A stretch of DNA of 35,965 nucleotides from Oscillospiraceae bacterium (GTDB taxonomy: Bacteria > Bacillota > Clostridia > Oscillospirales > CAG-272), in the NCBI GenBank assembly GCA_015065105.1, contig SVQZ01000003.1:99303-135267 (forward strand), read 5' to 3'. Below are positions 1 to 6,129 of this stretch, piece by piece. The translations under genes were made by a program, and so were the position numbers. The first letter of the stretch is position 1, and each line of letters begins with the position of its first letter. Below the pieces are notes generated by a model. It ran no database searches and was not told where the DNA came from. It saw only the letters and a program-made list of their open reading frames with translations.

Positions 1-152
1 TAACCGTATTCATAAGATATTTCGGCGGCTACAGCGAAGGAACTTCCTTTGCAATACTTATCATGAATCTTTTGGTGTGGTATATTGATATGTTTACAAG
101 ACCTAAGGTTTTCGGTAAGGTCAAAGCCAAGAAGGTTAAGGAAAAGGAGTAA
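1..152 (+). CDS. rnfD: RnfD C-terminal fragment, ion-translocating electron transport complex
   Basis: Only the last ~49 codons are present, read from base 3 to the TAA at 150-152. The visible peptide contains RYFGGYSEGTSFAILIMNLL, typical of the end of RnfD, the membrane subunit that carries a covalently bound flavin. It ends in a Lys-rich cytoplasmic tail. The rnfG ribosome binding site (AAGGAG at 144-149) lies inside its last codons and rnfG starts six bases after the stop, so the two are in one operon. The gene order D-G-E-A-B matches the rnfCDGEAB order of Clostridia. The fragment is short, so identity rests on this motif plus position. Confidence 0.88.
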   Translation, partial: TVFIRYFGGYSEGTSFAILIMNLLVWYIDMFTRPKVFGKVKAKKVKEKE

Positions 153-157
153 GTGAT

Positions 158-709
158 ATGGGAAGCTTTAAGTATTTTGCCCGTATTGCGGGTGTCCTTT
201 TTGCAGTTTGTACAATTACAGCCCTTCTTCTCGGTGCAGTTTACGGTCTTACCAAGGATACTATAGATCAGAATAACTCAAAGGTAATGAAGGACAGCAT
301 TTCCTCTATCTTTGAGGGCGATATCCTGATCAAGGAGGCTATCGTAACAGAAGAGCTTGATGCATCCGTAAAAGAGATATATCTTGTTACGGAAAATGAA
401 GAAGCCGTTGGTTATGCGGTTCACGTTGCTCCTCTTGGATTTAAGGCCGAGATAGAAATGATCGTAGGTATAGGTATCAATGGCGAATGCAAGAGCGTTC
501 GTATTATATCTCTTTCCGAAACTCCAGGTCTTGGCTCAAAGGTGTCTGAAAAGGATTTCCTTTCGCAGTTTGAGGGTAAGAACGAGAAATTTACAGTTAA
601 GGAAAACATTACTCCCATCGCAAGCGCAACGATCTCTTCAAAGGCGGTAAGCGCAGGCGTTAACGCTGCAATGGATGCCTATAAGGTAGTGGAAGGAGTG
701 AAGGACTGA
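158..709 (+). CDS. rnfG: RnfG, FMN-binding subunit of the Rnf complex
   Basis: This 183-aa protein has one N-terminal membrane helix (about residues 8-31) followed by an extracytoplasmic FMN-binding domain. ETPGLGSK and the C-terminal SATISS motif are both visible; in RnfG/NqrC the Thr of this motif (here T158) receives FMN through a phosphoester bond, a job done by an ApbE-type flavin transferase that is not in this window. RnfG passes electrons inside the complex, which oxidises reduced ferredoxin, reduces NAD+ and exports Na+ or H+. Its stop overlaps the rnfE start (TGATG), indicating translational coupling. Length is normal for the family. Confidence 0.95.
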   Translation: MGSFKYFARIAGVLFAVCTITALLLGAVYGLTKDTIDQNNSKVMKDSISSIFEGDILIKEAIVTEELDASVKEIYLVTENEEAVGYAVHVAPLGFKAEIEMIVGIGINGECKSVRIISLSETPGLGSKVSEKDFLSQFEGKNEKFTVKENITPIASATISSKAVSAGVNAAMDAYKVVEGVKD

Positions 710-1383
710 TGAAAAAAATCAATTTTAAACAGATGCTTTTAGACGGTATTCTCTATAAGAATCCCGTTCTTATACAGCTTCTCGGTCTTTGCTCGGTTTT
801 GGCGGTTACCACCTCTATTGAAAACGGATTAGGTATGGGCGCGGCGGTTACCGCAGTTCTTGTCTGTTCCAATCTTCTTATATCCTTGCTTCGTAAGTTT
901 ATTCCCAAGGAGGTAAGAATAGCGGCTTACATAGTTATCATCTCAGGCTTTGTAACCATGGTAGAGCTTATTATAAAGGCTTATCTCCCCGCTCTTGATA
1001 AATCCCTTGGTGTATTTATTCCCTTAATAGTTGTGAATTGCATCATCCTTGCAAGGGCGGAGGCCTTTGCATCTAAGAATAAGCCTATTCCCGCGATTTT
1101 AGACGGTATCGTTATGGGTATAGGTTATACCATAGCTCTCATAGCAATCTCCTTTATAAGAGAGCTTTTGGGTGCAGGAACGCTTTTCGGCATTCAGGTA
1201 ATGCCCGACGGCTTCCAACCCATGCTTATGGCAATTCTTCCTCCCGGAGGCTTCATTGTATTAGGATGTCTTATAGCTTTGATGCAGAAGTTTACTCTTG
1301 CTAAGGAAGAAAAAGCACTTAAAGCAAAATCGGCTGATACTACTCCCGAGATAGAAATCAAGGCAGAGGAGGGAAATGAATAA
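709..1383 (+). CDS. rnfE: RnfE, integral membrane subunit of the Rnf complex
   Basis: This 224-aa hydrophobic protein has about six membrane helices and family signatures such as the N-terminal KNPVLIQLLGLCSVLAVT and the central IPLIVVNCIILARAEAFAS. RnfE and RnfA are homologous antiparallel subunits that form the membrane core and hold an iron-sulfur centre between them; the cysteine in the VVNCII segment is the expected ligand position. The gene overlaps rnfG at its start and rnfA at its end (TAATG). The charged C-terminal tail (AEEGNE) is cytoplasmic by inference. Identity is clear because RnfA follows directly and can be told apart by its own motifs. Confidence 0.94.
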   Translation: MKKINFKQMLLDGILYKNPVLIQLLGLCSVLAVTTSIENGLGMGAAVTAVLVCSNLLISLLRKFIPKEVRIAAYIVIISGFVTMVELIIKAYLPALDKSLGVFIPLIVVNCIILARAEAFASKNKPIPAILDGIVMGIGYTIALIAISFIRELLGAGTLFGIQVMPDGFQPMLMAILPPGGFIVLGCLIALMQKFTLAKEEKALKAKSADTTPEIEIKAEEGNE

Positions 1384-1985
1384 TGTTTACAGAGATACTT
1401 GTATTGATGTTATCCGCAGTTCTTATTGAGAACTTCATCTTCTCCCGCTTTATGGGCTGTTGTCCCTTTCTCGGTGTATCGGAAAAGCCTGATACCGCTC
1501 TCGGTATGGGCTGTGCGGTTATCTTTGTTATGACCCTTGCAAGTGCGGCTTGTAATCTTGTTTATAATTTTATTCTTGTACCCTTTAATCTCGAGTATCT
1601 TTATACCATTGCATTTATTCTTGTAATTGCTTCGTTGGTTCAGTTTATTGAAATGTTTTTAAGAAAGGTCGTACCGAGTCTTTATAACGCATTAGGTATC
1701 TACCTTCCCCTCATTACAACAAACTGTGCGGTACTCGGCGCGGTTATTCTCAATATGCAGAAGTATTCTGATATGGCAAAGGGACAGAGTCTTTTATTCT
1801 CGGTGCTCTTCGGCTTCTTTGCGGCTGTCGGTTTTACCCTTGCAATAGTAATTTTCGCGGGTGTCAGAGCAAGAATGGAATATTCCGAGCCCCCGAAATC
1901 ATTTCGCGGTATGCCTTTAGCTCTTGTAGCGGCAGGACTTATCGCAATGGCATTCTCCGGATTCTCCGGTACAACACTGGGTTAA
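1383..1985 (+). CDS. rnfA: RnfA, integral membrane subunit of the Rnf complex
   Basis: This 200-aa protein has six predicted membrane helices. Diagnostic segments are NFIFSRFMGCCPFLGVS near the N-terminus and GIYLPLITTNCAVLGA in the middle; the Cys residues in these two loops are the expected ligands of the membrane-embedded Fe-S cluster shared with RnfE. The start codon overlaps the rnfE stop, and the rnfB ribosome binding site (AAGGAGG, 1985-1991) begins at the rnfA stop. Length and motifs are normal for RnfA. The ion used, Na+ or H+, cannot be told from this subunit. Confidence 0.95.
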   Translation: MFTEILVLMLSAVLIENFIFSRFMGCCPFLGVSEKPDTALGMGCAVIFVMTLASAACNLVYNFILVPFNLEYLYTIAFILVIASLVQFIEMFLRKVVPSLYNALGIYLPLITTNCAVLGAVILNMQKYSDMAKGQSLLFSVLFGFFAAVGFTLAIVIFAGVRARMEYSEPPKSFRGMPLALVAAGLIAMAFSGFSGTTLG

Positions 1986-1997
1986 GGAGGATTTGCT

Positions 1998-2834
1998 ATG
2001 GACGTAATGAATATTGTTATGGCGGGTGTATGGTTTGCAGTACTCGGCTTGGTATTGGGTCTTGCACTTGCTGTTGCTTCAAAAATATTTGCAGTCAAGG
2101 TTGACGAAAGGGTAGAGCAGATAACAGAATGCCTTCCCGGTGCAAACTGCGGCGGATGCGGATATTCAGGCTGTGCCGCGCTTGCACAGGCTGTGGTTGA
2201 CGGCAAGGCTGCTCCCTCTGCCTGCAATGCGGCAGATGATGAAACTGTGGAAAAGATTTCGGCTATTATGGGTATAAAGGCAGGAGAACGTGTCAGAATG
2301 AGAGCGCAGGTAATGTGTTCGGGTACCCATAAGCACGCTTTGAAAAAGTATGAATATGAGGGTGCTCTGGACTGTATCGCTGCTGCCCGTCTCGGCGGCG
2401 GTGACAAGCTTTGTCCGAACGGATGTATAGGTCTCGGTACCTGTGCCGACGTATGTAAATTCGATGCTATACAGGTTAAAGACGGTGTTGCTGCCGTGGA
2501 TTACCGTAAGTGTGTCGGATGCGGTGTTTGTGTTTCGTCCTGTCCTAAGAATGTTATCCGTCTTATCCCCTTTGATGCGGAGCACTGGGTTGGCTGTGCC
2601 TCCCATGATAAGGGCCCTGTAGTACGCAAATACTGTGACGTTGGATGTATCGGCTGTAAGCTTTGCGAAAAGAATTGTGAGGCAGGTGCGATAACGGTTG
2701 ACGGCTTCGTTGCTTCTATCGATTACACAAAGTGTAACGGCTGTGATAAGTGCGTTGAGGTTTGTCCCCGTAAGATCATATGGTCTGCGACCGCGCAAGA
2801 CGGCGGACTTATAATAGAAAGAAACGCAAAATAG
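1998..2834 (+). CDS. rnfB: RnfB, multi-cluster ferredoxin subunit of the Rnf complex
   Basis: This 278-aa protein accepts electrons from reduced ferredoxin. It has one N-terminal membrane helix (about residues 8-32), then a Cys cluster in CLPGANCGGCGYSGC (C45, C51, C54, C59) typical of the RnfB Fe-S domain. A cysteine-rich C-terminal half follows, with a CPNGC..GTCADVC segment and three ferredoxin-like motifs: CVGCGVCVSSCP, CIGCKLCEKNC and CNGCDKCVEVCP. This is a multi-cluster RnfB of the clostridial type, longer than the short proteobacterial form. It is the last gene of the operon; a strong hairpin follows 8 bases after the stop. Confidence 0.95.
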   Translation: MDVMNIVMAGVWFAVLGLVLGLALAVASKIFAVKVDERVEQITECLPGANCGGCGYSGCAALAQAVVDGKAAPSACNAADDETVEKISAIMGIKAGERVRMRAQVMCSGTHKHALKKYEYEGALDCIAAARLGGGDKLCPNGCIGLGTCADVCKFDAIQVKDGVAAVDYRKCVGCGVCVSSCPKNVIRLIPFDAEHWVGCASHDKGPVVRKYCDVGCIGCKLCEKNCEAGAITVDGFVASIDYTKCNGCDKCVEVCPRKIIWSATAQDGGLIIERNAK

Positions 2835-2841
2835 CTTTATA

Positions 2842-2874
2842 GAACAAAGGGAGGGATACAGCCTCCCTTTGTTC
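2842..2874 (+). terminator. Hairpin after the rnf operon
   Basis: A perfect 13-bp inverted repeat (2842-2854 with 2862-2874, loop of 7) lies directly after rnfB. It lacks a following T-run, so it may be a weak or Rho-assisted terminator or a 3' end stabiliser rather than a classic intrinsic terminator. Confidence 0.5.
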
Positions 2875-2907
2875 ACGAAAAGTTAATAAATAAATTTGTA
2901 TAAACTA

Positions 2908-2936
2908 TTGCAAAGTTTGTCTGAATGTGATATAAT
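2908..2936 (+). promoter_or_regulatory. Promoter of tRNA-Trp
   Basis: TTGCAA (2908-2913), a 17-base spacer and TATAAT (2931-2936) lie 23 bases before the mature tRNA 5' end. This is a good housekeeping sigma-factor promoter and indicates that the tRNA is transcribed on its own and not from the rnf operon. Confidence 0.7.
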
Positions 2937-2959
2937 GCACAAGTACGAAAAATTCATAT

Positions 2960-3035
2960 AGGGGTATAGCTCAGTTGGTAGAGCAGCGGTCTCCAAAACC
3001 GCGTGTCCAGAGTTCGAGTCTTTGTGCCCCTGCCA
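2960..3035 (+). tRNA. tRNA-Trp, anticodon CCA
   Basis: The 76-nt gene folds as a full cloverleaf. The acceptor stem pairs AGGGGTA (2960-2966) with TGCCCCT (3025-3031); the anticodon stem GCGGT/ACCGC encloses loop CTCCAAA with anticodon CCA at 2993-2995; the T-arm is CAGAG-TTCGAGT-CTTTG. Discriminator G is at 3032 and the CCA end is encoded (3033-3035). A UGG-reading anticodon identifies Trp. A strong terminator starts one base after CCA. The repeat block downstream carries fragments that resemble the 3' half of this tRNA. Confidence 0.96.
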
Positions 3036-3036
3036 G

Positions 3037-3068
3037 AAAAAAGCACTTGCTTAGGCAAGTGCTTTTTT
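3037..3068 (+). terminator. Intrinsic terminator of tRNA-Trp
   Basis: Six A's plus GCACTTGC, loop TTAG, then the exact complement ending in six T's. The symmetric A/T flanks make it active in either direction. An identical copy is at 3550-3581, inside the downstream duplication. Confidence 0.88.
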
Positions 3069-3073
3069 CAACT

Positions 3074-3248
3074 AAATCCACCCTTGCGGGTGGGTGAAAT
3101 ATTGCTTTGCAATGTGAAATACGCCTGCGGCGTGTGAAATTCGCCTCGACGGCGAGTGGGTGGATTTAATTTCACTTGATGTGTAGCATCAAATTTCACA
3201 ATTTACGGAGTAAATTATTTCACCGTGAGCGTAAGCGAACGATTTCAC
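3074..3248. repeat. Hairpin array family F1, copy 1
   Basis: A non-coding palindromic array. Small hairpins are joined by the heptamer GTGAAAT (3094, 3114, 3134) in the first half and by its reverse complement ATTTCAC (3169, 3193, 3217, 3242) in the second half. Hairpins in order: CCACCC/GGGTGG, ATTGC/GCAAT, ACGCC/GGCGT, TCGCC/GGCGA, TTGATG/CATCAA, AATTTAC/GTAAATT, and a weaker CGT/ACG stem. AAATCCACCC (3074-3083) can pair locally or with the distal GGGTGGATTT (3158-3167), which closes a cloverleaf around three hairpins. No plausible gene lies here; the longest frame across it (68 codons) is made of the palindromes. Confidence 0.85.
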
Positions 3249-3268
3249 TAAAAACGAACGGTTATGTA

Positions 3269-3310
3269 AGAGTTCGAGTTCATACGCAAAATGCCGAAAA
3301 TATCTTTTTC
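3269..3310 (+). repeat. T-arm-like tail segment, copy 1
   Basis: AGAGTTCGAGTT at 3269-3280 matches 11 of 12 bases of the tRNA-Trp T-arm (3009-3020). It is followed by CATACGCAAAATGCCG and a T-rich end. The same tail recurs at 3493-3548 and 3782-3838, each time just before a terminator or an array. Confidence 0.7.
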
Positions 3311-3314
3311 AATG

Positions 3315-3484
3315 ATATCCGTTCCTCAACGGAACGGGTGATATACCTTCGGTATGATATCGCACAAAGTGCGATGATATAAGCCTTCGGCTTATGTTGG
3401 AACGGATATTATATCATATTTTCACAGGGGGAAAATATATCATACGGCAACGCAGTATATCATATCGCAAAGGCGATATATCAT
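3315..3484. repeat. Hairpin array family F2, copy 1
   Basis: This array has the same plan as F1 but a different sequence. Linkers GTGATAT (3338) and ATGATAT (3354, 3374) join hairpins CCGTTCC/GGAACGG, ACC/GGT, CGCAC/GTGCG and AAGCC/GGCTT. After ATATCCGTTCC (3315-3325) finds its distal partner GGAACGGATAT (3399-3409), the reverse-complement linker ATATCAT (3411, 3437, 3457, 3478) joins ATTTTC/GAAAAT, a degraded ACGGC stem and ATCGC/GCGAT. The count of linkers (three forward, four reverse) and the choice between local and distal pairing are the same as in F1. Confidence 0.83.
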
Positions 3485-3492
3485 TTTCTGAG

Positions 3493-3548
3493 AGAGTTTG
3501 AATTCATACGCAAAATGCCGAAAATATCTTTTTCGCAGCCCATAGCCA
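3493..3548 (+). repeat. T-arm-like tail plus CCA-like end, copy 2
   Basis: AGAGTTTGAATT (3493-3504), then the shared tail, then GCCCATAGCCAG leading into the second copy of the tRNA terminator. The string GCCCnnnGCCAGAAAAAAGC matches what is seen at the real tRNA end (GCCCCTGCCAGAAAAAAGC) allowing one extra base. It looks like a displaced tRNA 3' end. Confidence 0.6.
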
Positions 3549-3549
3549 G

Positions 3550-3581
3550 AAAAAAGCACTTGCTTAGGCAAGTGCTTTTTT
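3550..3581 (+). terminator. Second copy of the tRNA-Trp terminator
   Basis: Identical to 3037-3068, displaced by exactly 513 bases. There is no intact tRNA before it, only the T-arm-like tail. It marks the start of the second tandem unit. Confidence 0.8.
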
Positions 3582-3586
3582 CAACT

Positions 3587-3761
3587 AAATCCACCCTTGC
3601 GGGTGGGTGAAATATTGCTTTGCAATGTGAAATACGCCTGCGGCGTGTGAAATTCGCCTCGATGGTGAGTGGGTGGATTTAATTTCACTTGATGTGTAGC
3701 ATCAAATTTCACAATTTACGGAGTAAATTATTTCACCGTGAGCGTAAGCGAACGATTTCAC
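3587..3761. repeat. Hairpin array family F1, copy 2
   Basis: Near-identical to 3074-3248, offset 513. I see two base differences, both in the fourth hairpin (TCGCC-tcgac-GGCGA becomes TCGCC-tcgat-GGTGA). The stem change turns a G-C pair into a G-T pair, so folding is kept. Confidence 0.85.
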
Positions 3762-3781
3762 TAAAAACGAACGGTTATGTA

Positions 3782-3838
3782 AGAGTTCGAGTTCATACGC
3801 AAAAACGGCAAAAATACCTTTTTTGTAGCCCATAGCCG
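3782..3838 (+). repeat. T-arm-like tail plus CC-like end, copy 3
   Basis: AGAGTTCGAGTT (3782-3793) and a diverged tail end in GTAGCCCATAGCCGG. Unlike copy 1, where this tail runs straight into array F2, copy 3 keeps a terminator between tail and array. This suggests that copy 1 lost the stretch by deletion between two CTTTTTC-like strings. Confidence 0.6.
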
Positions 3839-3839
3839 G

Positions 3840-3872
3840 AAAAAGACGATTGCGATTTACAATCGTCTTTTT
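3840..3872 (+). terminator. Terminator hairpin inside the repeat block
   Basis: AAAAAGACGATTG (3840-3852) pairs exactly with CAATCGTCTTTTT (3860-3872). It sits in the same place as the AAGCACTTGC terminator (after a CC-like end, before an array) but has an unrelated stem sequence. Confidence 0.78.
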
Positions 3873-3877
3873 CAATG

Positions 3878-4047
3878 ATATCCGTTCCTCAACGGAACGG
3901 GTGATATACCTTCGGTATGATATCGCACAAAGTGCGATGATATAAGCCTTCGGCTTATGTTGGAACGGATATTATAACATATTTTCGAAGTGGATAATAT
4001 ATTATACGGCATCAGCCGTATATCATATTGCGTCAGCAATATATCAT
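3878..4047. repeat. Hairpin array family F2, copy 2
   Basis: This is a copy of 3315-3484, offset 563. The last hairpin has a paired change: ATCGC/GCGAT in copy 1 is ATTGC/GCAAT here, so both sides changed together. The penultimate hairpin is intact (ACGGC-atca-GCCGT) where copy 1 is degraded. These compensatory changes argue that the fold, not the sequence, is maintained. Confidence 0.82.
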
Positions 4048-4049
4048 TT

Positions 4050-4115
4050 AACTTGTGAGTTGTTTTCACCAAGTAATGGAGCGGGATTCGGTGCGCCCGG
4101 CTTGCCTTTTATTAT
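4050..4115 (+). repeat. Degenerate member of the ~95-nt repeat family (F3)
   Basis: The run GAGTTGTT..CAC..AA..GGAGCGGGATTCGGTGCG..GGCTTGCCTTTT resembles the unit at 19557-19640 (GAGTTGTTCGCAC.., GGGCGGAACCGGGTGCG, ACTTGCCGCTTTTT) in order and spacing. The match was made by eye and is diverged. Confidence 0.45.
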
Positions 4116-4154
4116 AACTTATTTATTTTTTTACTCAATAGTTTTTTATAACTC

Positions 4155-4183
4155 TTGAAGAATAGAAAAGAATATGGTATAAT
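4155..4183 (+). promoter_or_regulatory. Promoter of the SLH/deacetylase gene
   Basis: TTGAAG (4155-4160), 17-base spacer, TATAAT (4178-4183). The start codon is 32 bases further on, preceded by CGGAGGA. Confidence 0.65.
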
Positions 4184-4215
4184 GTTACCAATATAATATT
4201 TCTCACGGAGGATAT

Positions 4216-5574
4216 ATGAAAAAGACAGTATCACTTTTATTATGCCTCGCCATGATCGTCTCGCTTGCGGTGAATATCTTTGCAAAGCATCCCTTTACCG
4301 ACGTAAGTGATGATAAATGGTATGCAGAAGCGGTTGACTATTGCTATAACAACAAGCTTGTAAACGGGACCTCGGATACCGAATTCTCCCCCATGAAGAG
4401 CCTTACAAGAGCGATGTTCGTTCTTATCCTTGCAAGGGCGGTTGATCCCACTTACGAGGAATATACAGAAGTAAGCTTTTCGGACGTTGAGGAGGGCTCA
4501 TGGTATGCTGAAGCGGTCGAATGGGCATATCAGAATAATATAACCAAAGGAACGTCCGAAACTACTTTTTCACCCTACGCACAGATAAACCGTCAGCAGG
4601 TATGCGCTCTTTTCTATAATTATATCATAGAAAAGGGAATATCCCATAAGTTTGACGAATCTCTGCTTTTGGAATATACCGATGCCGGAGACATTGCCGA
4701 ATGGGCAAAGGACGGCGTTATATATGCTATCTCAAACGGTATAGTATCAAGCACATCAAAGGAAAGCCTAATCGCTTCTCCGAAAATGAAAGTAACAAGA
4801 GCACAGGCGGTACAGATGTTTATGACCTTTAACGAAAATCTTCCTAAAAAATACTTTACAATGAGCTTTGACGACGGTATCACCCAGGATATCCGTATAA
4901 TCGAGATACTTAAGAAATATAACGTTGACTGTTGTACCTTCATGGTAAATACTGAGGGTCTTTACGGTGCTGACTGGGGAGCTGCCGTTTCCGGTATGAT
5001 CGGAAGACCTGTAGATCATTTAAGATTTACCGAGGAGCAGCTTCGTTCAGGCATTTACGACGGATTTGACGTTCAATGCCATACAAGGACGCACCCCTCG
5101 CTTAAAGCCTATGATGATAACCTTGATATGCTTATCAACGAGGTACAGGGTAATGCCAATGACCTTAATTCAATATTCGGTCATAAGCCTGTAGGTATGG
5201 CTTGGCCGGGCGGTGATAACGAATATACCGAAAGGACCATTGAGCTTGTTCTCGAAAATACGGATATTCGTTATGCAAGAGGTATTGCAAGCACCTATAC
5301 CTATAAGCTTCCCGAAAAATTTATGACCTGGCAGCCAACCTGCCCCGTGACCGACGGTAATCTTTTGACTTATGCACAGAATTTTATCAACGCAGAGCCT
5401 ACAGAGGATATGCTCTTCTACGTTTGGGGCCACGGCTATGAGCTTCAGGGTTTCGATCTCTATGACGAATTTGAAAGAATGATAAAAATGATCAGTCAGA
5501 GAGAGGATATTATTCTCGTTACAAACACCGAGTTTTATGAGCTTTATAAAGACGAGATCCCTTCTTGGAAATAA
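4216..5574 (+). CDS. SLH-domain polysaccharide (NodB-type) deacetylase
   Basis: This 452-aa secreted protein has a signal peptide (1-23, no lipobox), three S-layer homology repeats (about 25-80, 86-140 and 150-205, each with an FxDV..WYAEAV-like start) and a C-terminal NodB-type carbohydrate esterase domain. Metal-site motif 1 is SFDDG (D219, D220) and motif 2 is HTRTH (H289, H293). Motif 3 is WPGGDN (330-335) instead of the usual RxPxG, and the last motif is WGHGYE (H406). The SLH repeats should hold it to a secondary cell-wall polymer, where it would remove N- or O-acetyl groups from a glycan; the substrate is unknown. It has its own promoter and a terminator shared with the convergent neighbour. 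Confidence 0.88.
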   Translation: MKKTVSLLLCLAMIVSLAVNIFAKHPFTDVSDDKWYAEAVDYCYNNKLVNGTSDTEFSPMKSLTRAMFVLILARAVDPTYEEYTEVSFSDVEEGSWYAEAVEWAYQNNITKGTSETTFSPYAQINRQQVCALFYNYIIEKGISHKFDESLLLEYTDAGDIAEWAKDGVIYAISNGIVSSTSKESLIASPKMKVTRAQAVQMFMTFNENLPKKYFTMSFDDGITQDIRIIEILKKYNVDCCTFMVNTEGLYGADWGAAVSGMIGRPVDHLRFTEEQLRSGIYDGFDVQCHTRTHPSLKAYDDNLDMLINEVQGNANDLNSIFGHKPVGMAWPGGDNEYTERTIELVLENTDIRYARGIASTYTYKLPEKFMTWQPTCPVTDGNLLTYAQNFINAEPTEDMLFYVWGHGYELQGFDLYDEFERMIKMISQREDIILVTNTEFYELYKDEIPSWK

Positions 5575-5576
5575 TT

Positions 5577-5604
5577 AAAACGAGCGAGAAATCTCGCTCG
5601 TTTT
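5577..5604. terminator. Bidirectional terminator between convergent genes
   Basis: AAAACGAGCGAGA and its exact complement with a 2-base centre. The T-run serves the deacetylase on + and the nitroreductase operon on -, whose stop codon is directly adjacent. Confidence 0.88.
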
Positions 5605-6129
5605 CTATTTGCAGCTTACTAATTCATCAATACTTTTTCTCTTTTTCGGACGCAGCTTGTCGCCCTCCTTGGCATAACCCAAGGCAACTATAAGATGTAC
5701 CTTTTCGCAGTTACAGATCTCTCTGACCTTTTTATCCTCGATCCAGCCTAAAATACAGCTTGCAAGACCCTCCTCGTGAGCCTGAAAAATGATATGGGAG
5801 CAGAGAATACCGATATCTATTGAACGGTAGTCGATGCCCTTTATTTTTGCTCCGAGAGCTGCAGTCTTATTGTAGGAATCCTCGGAGATAACAAGCATTA
5901 ACGGAACATCCTTCGTGAAGCCGTTAATACCCATACCAACCGTTGCTTTAGCTATTCTGTGTGCGTTTTCAGCCTTGCATACCGTGATATGATAAGGCTG
6001 TGAGTTACAAGCAGAAGGGGCAAGTCTTGCCGCTTCAAGTATTCTTTTCAGCTTTTCGTCCTCGACCTGTCTTTCGGGGTCGAAATTCCGACAGGACTGA
6101 CGGTTAAGGGCAATATCCATAAAACTCAT
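5605..6129 (-). CDS. Nitroreductase-family FMN-dependent oxidoreductase
   Basis: This 174-aa cytoplasmic protein has the nitroreductase fold signatures: an N-terminal NRQSCRNF segment (phosphate/FMN contact), the helix RILEAARLAPSACNSQPY, and the C-terminal VALGYAKEG. Such proteins use NAD(P)H and FMN to reduce nitro groups, quinones or unknown substrates; the true substrate cannot be deduced. The start codon overlaps the alpha-galactosidase stop (TAATG), so the two are translationally coupled in one operon, an unusual pairing without an obvious metabolic link. Length is typical of the short, SagB/NfnB-like members. Confidence 0.85.
   Translation of the reverse strand: MSFMDIALNRQSCRNFDPERQVEDEKLKRILEAARLAPSACNSQPYHITVCKAENAHRIAKATVGMGINGFTKDVPLMLVISEDSYNKTAALGAKIKGIDYRSIDIGILCSHIIFQAHEEGLASCILGWIEDKKVREICNCEKVHLIVALGYAKEGDKLRPKKRKSIDELVSCK

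Noticed and set aside
2166-2876. 236-codon minus-strand frame
   Set aside because: Antisense to rnfB and ending over the hairpin; shows no domain features.
3176-3382. 68-codon frame in the repeat block, and a similar one at 3872-4072 (-)
   Set aside because: Both are made of the palindromic linkers and hairpins, and neither starts behind a ribosome binding site.
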